DNA of 64,000 nucleotides from DASQYE01 sp035940775 (GTDB taxonomy: Bacteria; Acidobacteriota; Blastocatellia; Pyrinomonadales; Pyrinomonadaceae), in the NCBI GenBank assembly GCA_035940775.1, contig DASZEN010000057.1, positions 1 through 64,000 of the forward strand, in the 5' to 3' direction. Of the stretch, positions 26,088 to 33,677 are shown in pieces (the stretch's first letter is position 1; the number at the start of each line of letters is the position of its first letter). Both the position numbers and the translations under genes were made by a program. The notes beneath the pieces are model-generated. The model saw nothing but the letters and a program-made list of their open reading frames with translations, searched no databases and was not told where the DNA came from.

Positions 26088-27656
26088 ATGATCTTATTGC
26101 TTCAAACGACCACGGCCTCGACGACCGAGCTGTATAGCATGCGCGACCTGCTGCTGATCGCGCCGGAGATAATCCTGACGGTCTGCGCGTGCGTCGCGCT
26201 TGTGATGGAGGTCGTCCTGCCCTACAAAAAGAGCAAGATGACGGCCTATTTCTCGCTCGTCGGCCTCGGGCTGGCCGCCCTTTCGCTCGGCGTTCAAGGC
26301 TTCGGCAGCTACTCGCTCCTGCCGCTCGAAGGCTTCTACGGCATGGTGCGAATCGACGGCTTCGCCCTCCTCTTCAAAGCGATCTTTCTAGTCGCCGCCG
26401 GGTTGGCCGTCGCCATCTCGACGCGCTACCTGGACATCGAAGGCGAGCAGCACGGCGAGTATTACGCGCTCGTTCTGTTTGCCACGACGGGGATGATGTT
26501 CCTCGCCTGCGGCTACGACCTGATCGCGCTCTACATCAGTTTGGAATTGATGGCCCTGACCTTCTACGTGCTCGTCGCCTTTACCAAGCGCGAGCGCCGG
26601 TCGAACGAGGCGGCAATGAAGTATTTTCTTCTCGGCGCATTCTCTTCGGGGATTTTGCTCTACGGCATATCGCTGCTCTACGGCGTGACGGGTTCAACCA
26701 ACCTGGGCCAGGTCGCCGACGGCATCAGCGCCGCGCTCGCTTCCTCGCCCGATGCGCTGAGTCCGGACGGAGCTGTGCCCTTGCGGCCGCTGCTCCTGCT
26801 CGCGATGATCGCGCTCGCCGCCGGATTGTTCTTCAAGATCAGCGCCGTACCGTTTCACATGTGGGCCCCGGACGCCTACGAGGGCGCGCCGACATCTGTG
26901 ACGGCCTTTCTTTCGACGGGCTCGAAGGCGGCCAGCTTTGCGCTCTTCGCGCGCATCTTCCTGGTGGCGCTGGACGGCATGCGCGCCGATTGGGCTCCGC
27001 TGCTGGGACTCGTGGCCGCCATCACCATCTTCGTCGGCAACTGGGCCGCCGTCACGCAGGAAAACTCCAAACGTCTGCTGGCCTACTCCTCGATCTCTAA
27101 CGCCGGTTATCTACTGCTCGGATTGATCGCCGGGAACGCCTACGGTTATATCGGCCTCGTCATCTACCTGCTGGTCTACACGCTGATGAACATGGGTGCG
27201 TTCGGCGTCATCATAAGCCTGCGGCGGCGCGGGATTATCGGCGACAACGTGGATGACCTGACGGGGCTGGCGCAGAAATCGCCCGGAGTCGCGGCCATGA
27301 TGAGCATCTTCATGCTCTCGCTCGGCGGGCTGCCGATCACGGGCGGCTTTATCGGGAAATATTTCCTCTTCGGCGGTCTCCTACAGCGCGGACAGGCGGA
27401 CGCGAAAAACTGGTACTACTGGCTGGCGGTCTGGGCCATCCTCAATACTGTCATCTCTTTTTACTACTACGTGCGCTTCATACGGGTGATGTATCTGGGC
27501 GACCGCGTGGCCGACGACCGCCCGCTCGCCTTCTCGCCCGCGCTCTGGACGGCGCTCTCGGTCGCGGTCGTCGCCATCATCTTCATAGGCGTCTACCCGC
27601 AGCCCTTTATCAACATCGCCAAGACGCTGACCGCATCCCTGCTGCCCGCCGGATGA
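26088..27656 (+). CDS. nuoN: NADH-quinone oxidoreductase subunit N
   Basis: 522 residues with about fourteen transmembrane helices, the usual size. Conserved: LALYISLELMALTFYVLVAF, KISAVPFHMWAPDAYEGAPT and LLAYSSISNAGYLLLGLIAG, the antiporter-type residues of the innermost proton channel of the membrane arm. It is the last complex I gene; nuoE, nuoF and nuoG are not found anywhere in the window. A short purine/pyrimidine palindrome follows its stop codon. Confidence 0.97.
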   Translation: MILLLQTTTASTTELYSMRDLLLIAPEIILTVCACVALVMEVVLPYKKSKMTAYFSLVGLGLAALSLGVQGFGSYSLLPLEGFYGMVRIDGFALLFKAIFLVAAGLAVAISTRYLDIEGEQHGEYYALVLFATTGMMFLACGYDLIALYISLELMALTFYVLVAFTKRERRSNEAAMKYFLLGAFSSGILLYGISLLYGVTGSTNLGQVADGISAALASSPDALSPDGAVPLRPLLLLAMIALAAGLFFKISAVPFHMWAPDAYEGAPTSVTAFLSTGSKAASFALFARIFLVALDGMRADWAPLLGLVAAITIFVGNWAAVTQENSKRLLAYSSISNAGYLLLGLIAGNAYGYIGLVIYLLVYTLMNMGAFGVIISLRRRGIIGDNVDDLTGLAQKSPGVAAMMSIFMLSLGGLPITGGFIGKYFLFGGLLQRGQADAKNWYYWLAVWAILNTVISFYYYVRFIRVMYLGDRVADDRPLAFSPALWTALSVAVVAIIFIGVYPQPFINIAKTLTASLLPAG

Positions 27657-27731
27657 AAACCCCCTTCTGTCGGATATTAGATGACGGATGTCAGAGACGG
27701 CATCTGACTGGCATCCAACATCTTTTCGTTT
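27657..27731 (+). repeat. Palindrome between nuoN and the glycosyltransferase gene
   Basis: AGATGACGGATGTCAGA pairs with TCTGACTGGCATCCAACATC with small bulges. The right arm ends 8 bases before the glycosyltransferase ATG, which has no Shine-Dalgarno. A related element (GATGGCAGATG...ATCTGGCATC) occurs between atpB and atpE. Confidence 0.65.
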
Positions 27732-28967
27732 ATGTTCTTCTTTTATCTCTTCGCGGCGTTGACAGTCTGTCTGGGGGTGGACTCGCTCCGCGCTGGCTTC
27801 AGGTATCTGTCCTTTGTGCGCCGCGAGATGGCGAAAGTGTGGCCCGTTTTCGAGCCGTTCGTTTCCGTCATTGCGCCCGTGCGAGGGCTTGACCCCGGAT
27901 TACGCGATAATCTGGCGGCGCTCTTTCGACAGGATTACCCTTCCTACGAGCTGATCTTCGTCACGGATAGCGCCGAAGACCCGGCCCTCGCCGTGATCGA
28001 AGAGGCGCGGGCGGCATCCGCCTCGCGAAGCGTCGCGCGAGCGCGCGTGGTCTTAGCGGGCGCGGCCACGGAGAGCGGCCAGAAGGTGCATAACCTGCGA
28101 AGGGCTGTCGGCGAGATCGATCCTTCGAGCGCCGTGCTGGCTTTCGTCGATTCGGACGCACGAGCGAGCGAGCGTTGGCTGCGCTCTTTGGTTGCGCCGC
28201 TCGCTCAAAAGGGTGCGGGCGCGGCGACGGGCTATCGCTGGTTTATTCCCGTCAAAGGCGGGTTCACATCGCACCTGCGCTCTGTGTGGAATGCTTCGAT
28301 TGCTTCGGCGCTCGGCGAGAGCGCGGAGAAGAACTTTTGCTGGGGCGGCTCGACGGCCATTCGCCGCGAGACGTTCGAGAGCTTGAACATGCTGGAGCAG
28401 TGGCGCGGCGCTCTCTCGGATGATTTCGCGTTGATGCGTGCGCTCCGAAGGGCCAATCTTCCAATTCATTTCGTGCCCCAGTGTCTCACGCCTTCGCTCG
28501 AAGATTGCAATTTCACCGAGCTTGTCGAGTTCACGACGCGGCAGCTAAAGATAACGCGCGTCTACGCTCCGCATTTCTGGAAGGCCGTGCTTTTGGGGAG
28601 CTTCCTCTTTGTGACGATCTTTTTCGGCGGGCTGGCGCTCGTAGTCACGCGCGCCGCGCTCGGACTCGGTTTCCTCGCGCCGCTGCTTTTCGTCACGCTG
28701 ATCTTCGCGCTCGGGGCTGCGAAAGCCTACGTGCGCTGGCTCGCCGTCAAGCTTCCGCTGGCGGCATACGCGGGCGAGCTGCGGCGCGGGCTGTGGGCCC
28801 ACCTGCTGCTCTGGCCCATAGCCTCCGCGCTCTATCTCTATAATGCTCTGGCCGCAGCCGTTTCACGCCGCATCAATTGGCGCGGCATCACCTACGAATT
28901 GAAATCCCCGACGGAAACTGTCATCATTGACGACGTTCGTCCAGTAGAAACCATTACTACCACCTGA
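27732..28967 (+). CDS. Membrane glycosyltransferase, GT21/HpnI-like
   Basis: 411 residues. One N-terminal helix, then a GT-A catalytic domain: FVSVIAPVRGLDPGLRDNLAAL, the acceptor-sugar region with KVHNLRRAV, the metal-binding FVDSDA (Asp140-Ser-Asp142) and SDDFALMRAL as catalytic base region. Two to three C-terminal helices follow. This architecture is that of ceramide glucosyltransferases (GT21) and HpnI-type enzymes that move a sugar onto a membrane lipid. The QxxRW motif of GT21 is altered here to RQLKITRVY. It is followed after 23 bases by a radical SAM gene, suggesting joint modification of a lipid or glycolipid; this is inference. Confidence 0.8.
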   Translation: MFFFYLFAALTVCLGVDSLRAGFRYLSFVRREMAKVWPVFEPFVSVIAPVRGLDPGLRDNLAALFRQDYPSYELIFVTDSAEDPALAVIEEARAASASRSVARARVVLAGAATESGQKVHNLRRAVGEIDPSSAVLAFVDSDARASERWLRSLVAPLAQKGAGAATGYRWFIPVKGGFTSHLRSVWNASIASALGESAEKNFCWGGSTAIRRETFESLNMLEQWRGALSDDFALMRALRRANLPIHFVPQCLTPSLEDCNFTELVEFTTRQLKITRVYAPHFWKAVLLGSFLFVTIFFGGLALVVTRAALGLGFLAPLLFVTLIFALGAAKAYVRWLAVKLPLAAYAGELRRGLWAHLLLWPIASALYLYNALAAAVSRRINWRGITYELKSPTETVIIDDVRPVETITTT

Positions 28968-28990
28968 GAGAGCGAGAGGCCACGCCTTTA

Positions 28991-30112
28991 GTGACCAGTA
29001 AGGCCGTCCAATTGATTCAGCTACTGCGTTCGACGAGCCGCGAGAAACGGCTCGGCACGTTGATTCTCTTCGTCACCTCTCGCTGCAACGCCTTTTGCCG
29101 AACCTGTTTTTATCACGAGGAGCTGAACCGGCCGGGCGACCTCACCTTCGAGCAGATCGAAAAAGTCTCGCGCACGATGCCTATCATTACAGACCTGTGG
29201 CTCTCGGGCGGCGAACCCACCCTGCGCCGCGACGTGCCGGAGATCATCGAAACCTTCATCAAGAATAACGGCGTCGAGCGCGTCATCATCCCGACCAACG
29301 GGCTCATAAAGACGCGCGTTCACGAGATAGTTGACCGCGCGCTCGGCGCTCATCCGTCGCTAGACCTCTACCTGAACATAGCGCTCGATGGCTACGGCGA
29401 GACGCACGACCACATACGGGGCGTCCCCGGCCATTGGGAGAAGACGCTCGATTGCATACGCTACCTCTATCCTTTGAAAGAGAAGTACGCGGATCGCTTT
29501 CGCCTCAACGTCAATACGGTCGTCTGCGCGGAAAACTACACGGAGATTGAAAAGCTCTCGGAATTTCTATGGGAGGGCTTTCGCCTGGACGGGCAATACT
29601 TCAATATCGTTCGCGGCGACACGCTCGTAGGCGACGAGATCAAGCGCGTCCCGCCCGAAATCCTGCCGGAGCTTTACACTCGCGCCGCCCGGCTCACCAA
29701 GCGCTACGGCGACAGGATGTTCGAGGATGATGACGCCGCGCGTCGCTTCGTCAAGAATGTAGCCTACGTCGGCGCGATCACGACGCACTACCGCACGCAA
29801 CACGCGAATTTTGCGGAGTCGAGCGCCTGGCCCTTCCCGTGCACGGCGGGCGAGACCACGGCTGTCGTTGATTACAACGGGGATGTGCGCGCCTGCGAGC
29901 TGCGCGAAAAATTCGCTACGCTTGCGGATTACGATTACGACTTCGGCGCGCTCTGGGAAGCCGAGGAACGAGAGAAAGAGTTGCGTGCGATTGACGGCGG
30001 CGCGGCGTGCTGGTGTACGCACGTCTGTTTTATTCATGACTCGATGCGACATTCACGCCGCGCCATGCTCTATGAATTGCCGAAGAACTATCTACGGCGC
30101 GGGAGTTGGTAG
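28991..30112 (+). CDS. Radical SAM protein with SPASM-like C-terminus
   Basis: 373 residues from a GTG. The radical SAM cluster motif is CNAFCRTC (Cys32, 36, 39), followed by LWLSGGEPTLRRDVPE for S-adenosylmethionine binding. The C-terminal third has more Cys in SPASM-like spacing: WPFPCTAGE, GDVRACELRE and CWCTHVCF, likely holding an auxiliary cluster. The substrate is unknown. It does not resemble HpnH, whose cluster loop reads differently. It is paired with the upstream glycosyltransferase and lies 12 bases before atpZ, so a transcript may run into the ATP synthase genes. Confidence 0.85.
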   Translation: MTSKAVQLIQLLRSTSREKRLGTLILFVTSRCNAFCRTCFYHEELNRPGDLTFEQIEKVSRTMPIITDLWLSGGEPTLRRDVPEIIETFIKNNGVERVIIPTNGLIKTRVHEIVDRALGAHPSLDLYLNIALDGYGETHDHIRGVPGHWEKTLDCIRYLYPLKEKYADRFRLNVNTVVCAENYTEIEKLSEFLWEGFRLDGQYFNIVRGDTLVGDEIKRVPPEILPELYTRAARLTKRYGDRMFEDDDAARRFVKNVAYVGAITTHYRTQHANFAESSAWPFPCTAGETTAVVDYNGDVRACELREKFATLADYDYDFGALWEAEEREKELRAIDGGAACWCTHVCFIHDSMRHSRRAMLYELPKNYLRRGSW

Positions 30113-30124
30113 AAGAGGGAAGCG

Positions 30125-30343
30125 ATGGCCGAGCCTGAGGAAGAGCAAACCAATAATCAAAAAAGCGGTATTGCGTATGCCGCCGCAGTCACGCTCTTTC
30201 TGACGGTAGCGACGCTGCTGGGCCTGGGCCTGCTGCTCGATCGCTGGCTGGGCACGACGCCCTGGCTATTGGTGGCGGGCATCGTGTTGGGTTCTGTGGT
30301 CGGTCTTTATCAGTTTGTTCGCATGACCTCACGGATAAACTGA
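30125..30343 (+). CDS. atpZ: ATP synthase accessory protein AtpZ
   Basis: 72 residues with two transmembrane helices (AAAVTLFLTVATLLGLGLLLD and PWLLVAGIVLGSVVGLYQF), separated by the short loop RWLGTTP. The pattern of a G-rich hairpin ending in LYQFVR is typical of AtpZ/AtpQ-type proteins encoded at the head of atp operons, where they help with magnesium or calcium handling or F0 assembly. GAGGGAAG sits before the ATG. The remaining F0 genes follow only after a 780-bp interruption. Confidence 0.85.
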   Translation: MAEPEEEQTNNQKSGIAYAAAVTLFLTVATLLGLGLLLDRWLGTTPWLLVAGIVLGSVVGLYQFVRMTSRIN

Positions 30344-30582
30344 AGCCGCTCTCCGTGCCGCCAACGATTGAGCTGGCTTTCCCTGTAAACGATGGCGAAA
30401 AGATTGACAGCAATGGGTGCATCATCTAGCTTGGCGGTGCTTGCAAGCATACCGGGCTCTCACTAGAGAGCGGTCTTAGCCCTTATGACCCAGCTTTCAC
30501 CTCGCTAAACATCCAACCCGGCTAACATACCTGCGCTGCTGCTTATCGGGCTGCTATGCCCCTCCGGAAGGAATATCACGAC

Positions 30583-30928
30583 ATGACCTCCTCTCGGCGC
30601 CACGGGCTTTCCACACGTCGTCTCTCGCTTCGTCTATTCATCATTGGAATCCTGGCAATCTGCCCGGCCGCGCTTTTTATTACCGGCGTAGTGGTGGCGG
30701 CTGCGGGGCCGTCATTCGCCACGAAGGCGGACTATGCAACGGGTGTGGCTCCCGGTTCAGTCGCAATAGGAGACTTCAATCTTGATGGCAAGCCTGATCT
30801 GGCCGTGGCGAATAGCTACGGCGAGACAGTGAGCGTGCTCATTAATGTTGAACATGACGGGAGATTACAGGGAGATGATCCGTGGGTTCATTGAATCGCA
30901 GGAGTATCGCCACCGCTTCGGCCCGTGA
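30583..30928 (+). pseudogene. Remnant of a secreted FG-GAP/DUF4214-type protein
   Basis: The first part (from the ATG at 30583, with GGAAGGA upstream) encodes a signal peptide and one FG-GAP/VCBS repeat: YATGVAPGSVAIGDFNLDGK then PDLAVANSYGETVSVLIN. At about 30850 the frame breaks. In another frame, 30854-30928 reads MTGDYREMIRGFIESQEYRH and RFGP to a stop, which resembles the last residues of large extracellular proteins of the DUF4214 type. The central hundreds of residues are missing. This looks like one gene reduced by an internal deletion to its two ends. It splits atpZ from atpI. 30344-30582 shows no other gene. Confidence 0.6.
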
Positions 30929-30953
30929 ATTTCAAACAGAGCGTGTCTTAAAG

Positions 30954-30986
30954 AAAAGGCTCCGGCGACAGTGCCGGAGCCTTTTC
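30954..30986 (+). terminator. Strong intrinsic terminator after the FG-GAP remnant
   Basis: AAAAGGCTCCGGC (30954-30966), loop GACAGT and GCCGGAGCCTTTT (30973-30985) form a perfect 13-bp stem ending in T. It would separate atpZ transcription from atpI. Confidence 0.85.
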
Positions 30987-30997
30987 TACAACGAGTT

Positions 30998-31025
30998 TTG
31001 ATGTGGCGCGGATACGGCCTAAAAT
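30998..31025 (+). promoter_or_regulatory. Promoter before atpI
   Basis: TTGATG (30998-31003), a 16-bp spacer and TAAAAT (31020-31025). A second candidate, TCGACA (31081-31086), an 18-bp spacer and TAAAAT (31105-31110), would start only about 7 bases before the atpI ATG. Either supports independent expression of atpI-atpB-atpE after the upstream terminator. Confidence 0.5.
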
Positions 31026-31123
31026 TCAGGAGAGAGGTCTAGAATTGAGAGATCAGAAGAGTGGCCGACTGCTTTGGAACTCGACAGCGCGCTGGCCGAG
31101 CGTGTAAAATTACCAGCTTTATT

Positions 31124-31561
31124 ATGAGTGGAATCGTCAACAGTGCGGGGAGTAGTCCGTTTGCAGACCTTGAAGGAGCAGCCCTCGTGCGGCGGCTCCT
31201 GCGCGGCATGTGTGTGGCCGTGGCGCTCGCCGTCCTGGTCAGCCTGCCGCTCGCTCCGTGGCGCGTGACGACGGGGCTGCTGCTTGGCGGCGTGCTCTCC
31301 GTCTTCAATCATCACTGGCTGCGCACTTCGCTCGCGGCGGTCTTCGGAGAGGCGGCTGAGCGCGGGCGCAGGCCCAGGTTGAATGCGGCGCGTTACGTGC
31401 TTCGATATTTCATAGTCGGCGTCGTTGTGACGGCCGCCTACATGCTCGATCTGATCTCGGTCGCGGCAACCCTGGCGGGATTATGCTCATTCGCCGCCGC
31501 CGTTATGATCGAGGCTTTGACGCAACTCTACTTCGCCATCGTTTATAGAGAGGAAAACTAA
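31124..31561 (+). CDS. atpI: ATP synthase subunit I
   Basis: 145 residues from the ATG at 31124. Four transmembrane helices in two hairpins, with the loop LGGVLSVFNHHWLRTSLAAV typical of AtpI, which assists assembly of the c ring. It ends 3 bases before atpB. The start has no obvious Shine-Dalgarno and may lie on a very short leader if the nearer of two promoters is used. Confidence 0.8.
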   Translation: MSGIVNSAGSSPFADLEGAALVRRLLRGMCVAVALAVLVSLPLAPWRVTTGLLLGGVLSVFNHHWLRTSLAAVFGEAAERGRRPRLNAARYVLRYFIVGVVVTAAYMLDLISVAATLAGLCSFAAAVMIEALTQLYFAIVYREEN

Positions 31562-31564
31562 GGA

Positions 31565-32533
31565 ATGTTCTGGTTGCTGGATGATCCGGAAAAGCCCGCG
31601 AAGGCGGCCGAGACGCTTGAGAAAGCCGGGGAGCACGGCGGTGGTAGTGGTGGCGGCGGCGGCGCGGAGCATCACATGCCGCTCATCGTCGAAAAAGTAA
31701 ATCAAGCCTTCGGCGGGCCCGTGCACGATTTTCAGGTTCATTATACCAAGCCGCTCTGGGATCGCTTCTTCTCGATTTTTCACACCAACGCGGAGGCAGT
31801 CTTTGGCCCGTACACGGCCGAGAACGCTATCCCCTGGTACACGGTGATGTTCGTCATCGCGTGCATCATCAGCCTGATCGTTATCTTCCTGTTCCGTCGC
31901 AAGCTCTCCGAGGACGAGCCCGGACACGGGCAGCAGACGCTCGAAGTGGCCGTCATCTCGCTGCGAAATATGCTGGCCGACATCGTAGGGCCGCACGGAC
32001 TGAAATACTTTCCCGTCATAGGCACGTTCGCCGTCCTGATACTGGTCTCGAACCTGCTCGGCTTCTTTCCGCTCTTCATGTCGCCGACGGCTTCGACGAG
32101 CGTCACGTTCGCGCTCGGCCTCTCGTCCTTCATCTATTACAACTACATAGGCGTCAAGGAGAACGGCGTCTTCGGCCACCTCGGCCATTTCGCCGGGCCG
32201 ATCTGGTGGATTGCGCCTTTGATATTTTTGATCGAGGTGATCGGAAATCTGGTTCGACCGATGTCGCTCGGGCTGCGTCTCTTCGGCAACATGTTTGCGG
32301 ACGAGCAGGTGGCGGCAAACATAGCGGCGCTGTTTCCGCCTTATACTTACTGGCTGGTTCCGGTCTTCCTGATGCCGCTCGGTCTGTTCGTGGCCTTCAT
32401 ACAGACCTTCGTCTTCGTGCTGCTTTCGATGGTCTACGTCAGCGAGGTGTCGCACGCGCCGCACGACGAGCACGCGGGCGAGGGCCACGGCGAGCATGAT
32501 GCGGCGGCCGCCGAGATCGTTCAGCCGGTTTAG
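31565..32533 (+). CDS. atpB: ATP synthase F0 subunit a
   Basis: 322 residues. The essential Arg (Arg238, in MSLGLRLFGNMFAD) that releases ions from the c ring is present, as are VSNLLGFFPLF and the final helix pair. The N-terminus has a glycine run (GGGSGGGGG, residues about 26-33) encoded by repetitive GGC/GGT. The C-terminus is His/Glu-rich (HDEHAGEGHGEHD). It follows atpI at 3 bases. The 414-bp gap to atpE is unusually long for this pair. Confidence 0.97.
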   Translation: MFWLLDDPEKPAKAAETLEKAGEHGGGSGGGGGAEHHMPLIVEKVNQAFGGPVHDFQVHYTKPLWDRFFSIFHTNAEAVFGPYTAENAIPWYTVMFVIACIISLIVIFLFRRKLSEDEPGHGQQTLEVAVISLRNMLADIVGPHGLKYFPVIGTFAVLILVSNLLGFFPLFMSPTASTSVTFALGLSSFIYYNYIGVKENGVFGHLGHFAGPIWWIAPLIFLIEVIGNLVRPMSLGLRLFGNMFADEQVAANIAALFPPYTYWLVPVFLMPLGLFVAFIQTFVFVLLSMVYVSEVSHAPHDEHAGEGHGEHDAAAAEIVQPV

Positions 32534-32947
32534 AACCCAATAGACTGCTTTTTTTTTGAGATGGCAGATGATTATTAATTCACATTCATTTCTATCTGGC
32601 ATCTTCAATCGGGCCGCGCTCTTGAGCGGCGCGGGCACTCGCGCCCGCGCACGTTGAGGCGCTTTTGTGTGTGATTCAAGGCTTCCGTAGCGAGCTAGAG
32701 AAGCGAAAGCACGAGCGGGTCGGTACACTGCTGCATGATAGCCCTCCCATGAAAAATTTCGGGAGGATGCGTTTGGGCCAGCATCGCTGGAGCGCCGTTG
32801 TTCGAGGGGCGGCTGCATACCGGAGGCAGGCGAAATAATAAAGAGCAGGCCCGGCCGCGCTGCGTTTACAGAAAAAGAGTTCTTCCGCCCGTGATCGCTT
32901 CGGGAGCGAGTCGGAAAATCGCGAAAACTCTTCGGAGGATAATAGAG
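32534..32947 (+). repeat. Long atpB-atpE gap with an inverted repeat
   Basis: No gene is visible in these 414 bases. Near its left end (32558-32611) GATGGCAGATG pairs with ATCTGGCATC around about 25 bases, preceded by a run of nine T. A GC-rich hairpin (GCGCGGGCACTCGCGCCCGCGC) lies at about 32618-32640. The rest is unremarkable. The hairpins could separate expression of subunit a from the more abundant subunit c. Confidence 0.5.
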
Positions 32948-33265
32948 ATGAGAAAACTAAGATTCGTATTTTTTGGCCTGGTCGGCCTGTTGATGAGCGC
33001 TGCGCCGGTGCTGGCGCAGGCCGCAAATGCGCCGGACAACGACGCCAGCGTGAACAAGTACAAGGCGCTCGCCGCCGGGTTCGGTTTCGCCATCGCGGCG
33101 GGCCTGGGCGCGCTCGGCCAGTCTCGCATCGCCGCGTCGGCGGTCGAGGGCGCGGCCCGGAATCCGGGCGCAGCCGGTCGTATCCAAACCATGATGATCC
33201 TAGGTCTGGCGCTGATCGAATCGCTGGTGCTCTTCGCCCTGCTGATCGTCTTCGTCAAGGTCTAG
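32948..33265 (+). CDS. atpE: ATP synthase F0 subunit c
   Basis: 105 residues. The first 24 form a signal-peptide-like leader (FVFFGLVGLLMSAAPVLAQA), so the mature protein is about 80 residues. The two helices carry ALAAGFGFAIAAGLGALGQS and ILGLALIESLVLFALLIVF. The ion-binding Glu is Glu91. Gln58 in helix 1 and Ser92 next to the Glu match two of the sodium-binding positions, but the following residue is Leu where sodium types have Thr. GGAGGA gives a strong ribosome site. The gene is followed by a hairpin; subunits b, delta, alpha, gamma, beta and epsilon are not in the window. Confidence 0.95.
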   Translation: MRKLRFVFFGLVGLLMSAAPVLAQAANAPDNDASVNKYKALAAGFGFAIAAGLGALGQSRIAASAVEGAARNPGAAGRIQTMMILGLALIESLVLFALLIVFVKV

Positions 33266-33290
33266 GCGATCTTTCTCAAGCGCACGAACC

Positions 33291-33345
33291 GCGAATGCGG
33301 GTGAGGTCGAGCCTGAAGAGGGCGCGCCTTCACCCGCATTCGTCT
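33291..33345 (+). terminator. Terminator-like hairpin after atpE
   Basis: CGAATGCGGGTGA (33291-33303) pairs perfectly with TCACCCGCATTCG (33329-33341) around a 25-base loop; only a weak T tract (TCTTG) follows. It should close the F0 transcript. Confidence 0.6.
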
Positions 33346-33486
33346 TGTACGCTTATCATCGACCGGCGTATCGCGACCGTACGAACGCGCCCGCATCCAG
33401 GATCAGGCACGCAGGTCATATATTTGGCGTGAGCCCCAGAGAATCCTCGCCGCGCACAACTGGCATATCCTTTGCCATGTTTTAGC

Positions 33487-33495
33487 TGCTATACT
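33487..33495 (+). promoter_or_regulatory. Extended -10 promoter of the lectin-domain gene
   Basis: TG-C-TATACT is an extended -10 element without a good -35. It would give a leader of about 175 nt to the ATG at 33678. No other promoter candidate stands out in the 33346-33677 gap. Confidence 0.45.
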
Positions 33496-33559
33496 GCGCA
33501 GAGTCGTTTCCCGAAACGCTCAGACACCAACGCTTCCCCCTTTTTCGAGTTTGCATCAG

Positions 33560-33665
33560 CCCCCTTTTGTGAAACCTATCCGCGCGAGGCAGGAGGGCAA
33601 GTCAAGCCCTACGCGGCAGGCTTTTAAGGCCCGGCCCACGAAGACGGGGGCCCGAGGCCGAATGA
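33560..33665 (+). promoter_or_regulatory. Structured 5' leader of the lectin-domain gene
   Basis: The untranslated leader folds into nested stems: CCGCG/CGCGG enclosing GGGC-AAGTCAA-GCCC, then a GC-rich stem of GGCCCGGCCC with GGGCCCGAGGCC. I could not match it to the core of a c-di-GMP, TPP, cobalamin, SAM or guanidine riboswitch. It may be an unclassified regulatory RNA or simply GC-rich sequence. Confidence 0.25.
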
Positions 33666-33677
33666 GGATTTAGAGAC

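Noticed and set aside
28991..30112. Radical SAM gene as hopanoid enzyme HpnH
   Set aside because: The cluster loop CNAFCRTC and the C-terminal Cys set differ from HpnH, and no other hopanoid gene is in the window.
31487..32818. A 443-codon open frame opposite atpB
   Set aside because: It spans atpI, atpB and an intergenic region and has no recognisable domain; atpB is certain.
33560..33665. A c-di-GMP (GEMM) riboswitch before the lectin-domain gene
   Set aside because: The conserved GEMM core sequences are absent; only general GC-rich stems are present, so I list it merely as a structured leader.
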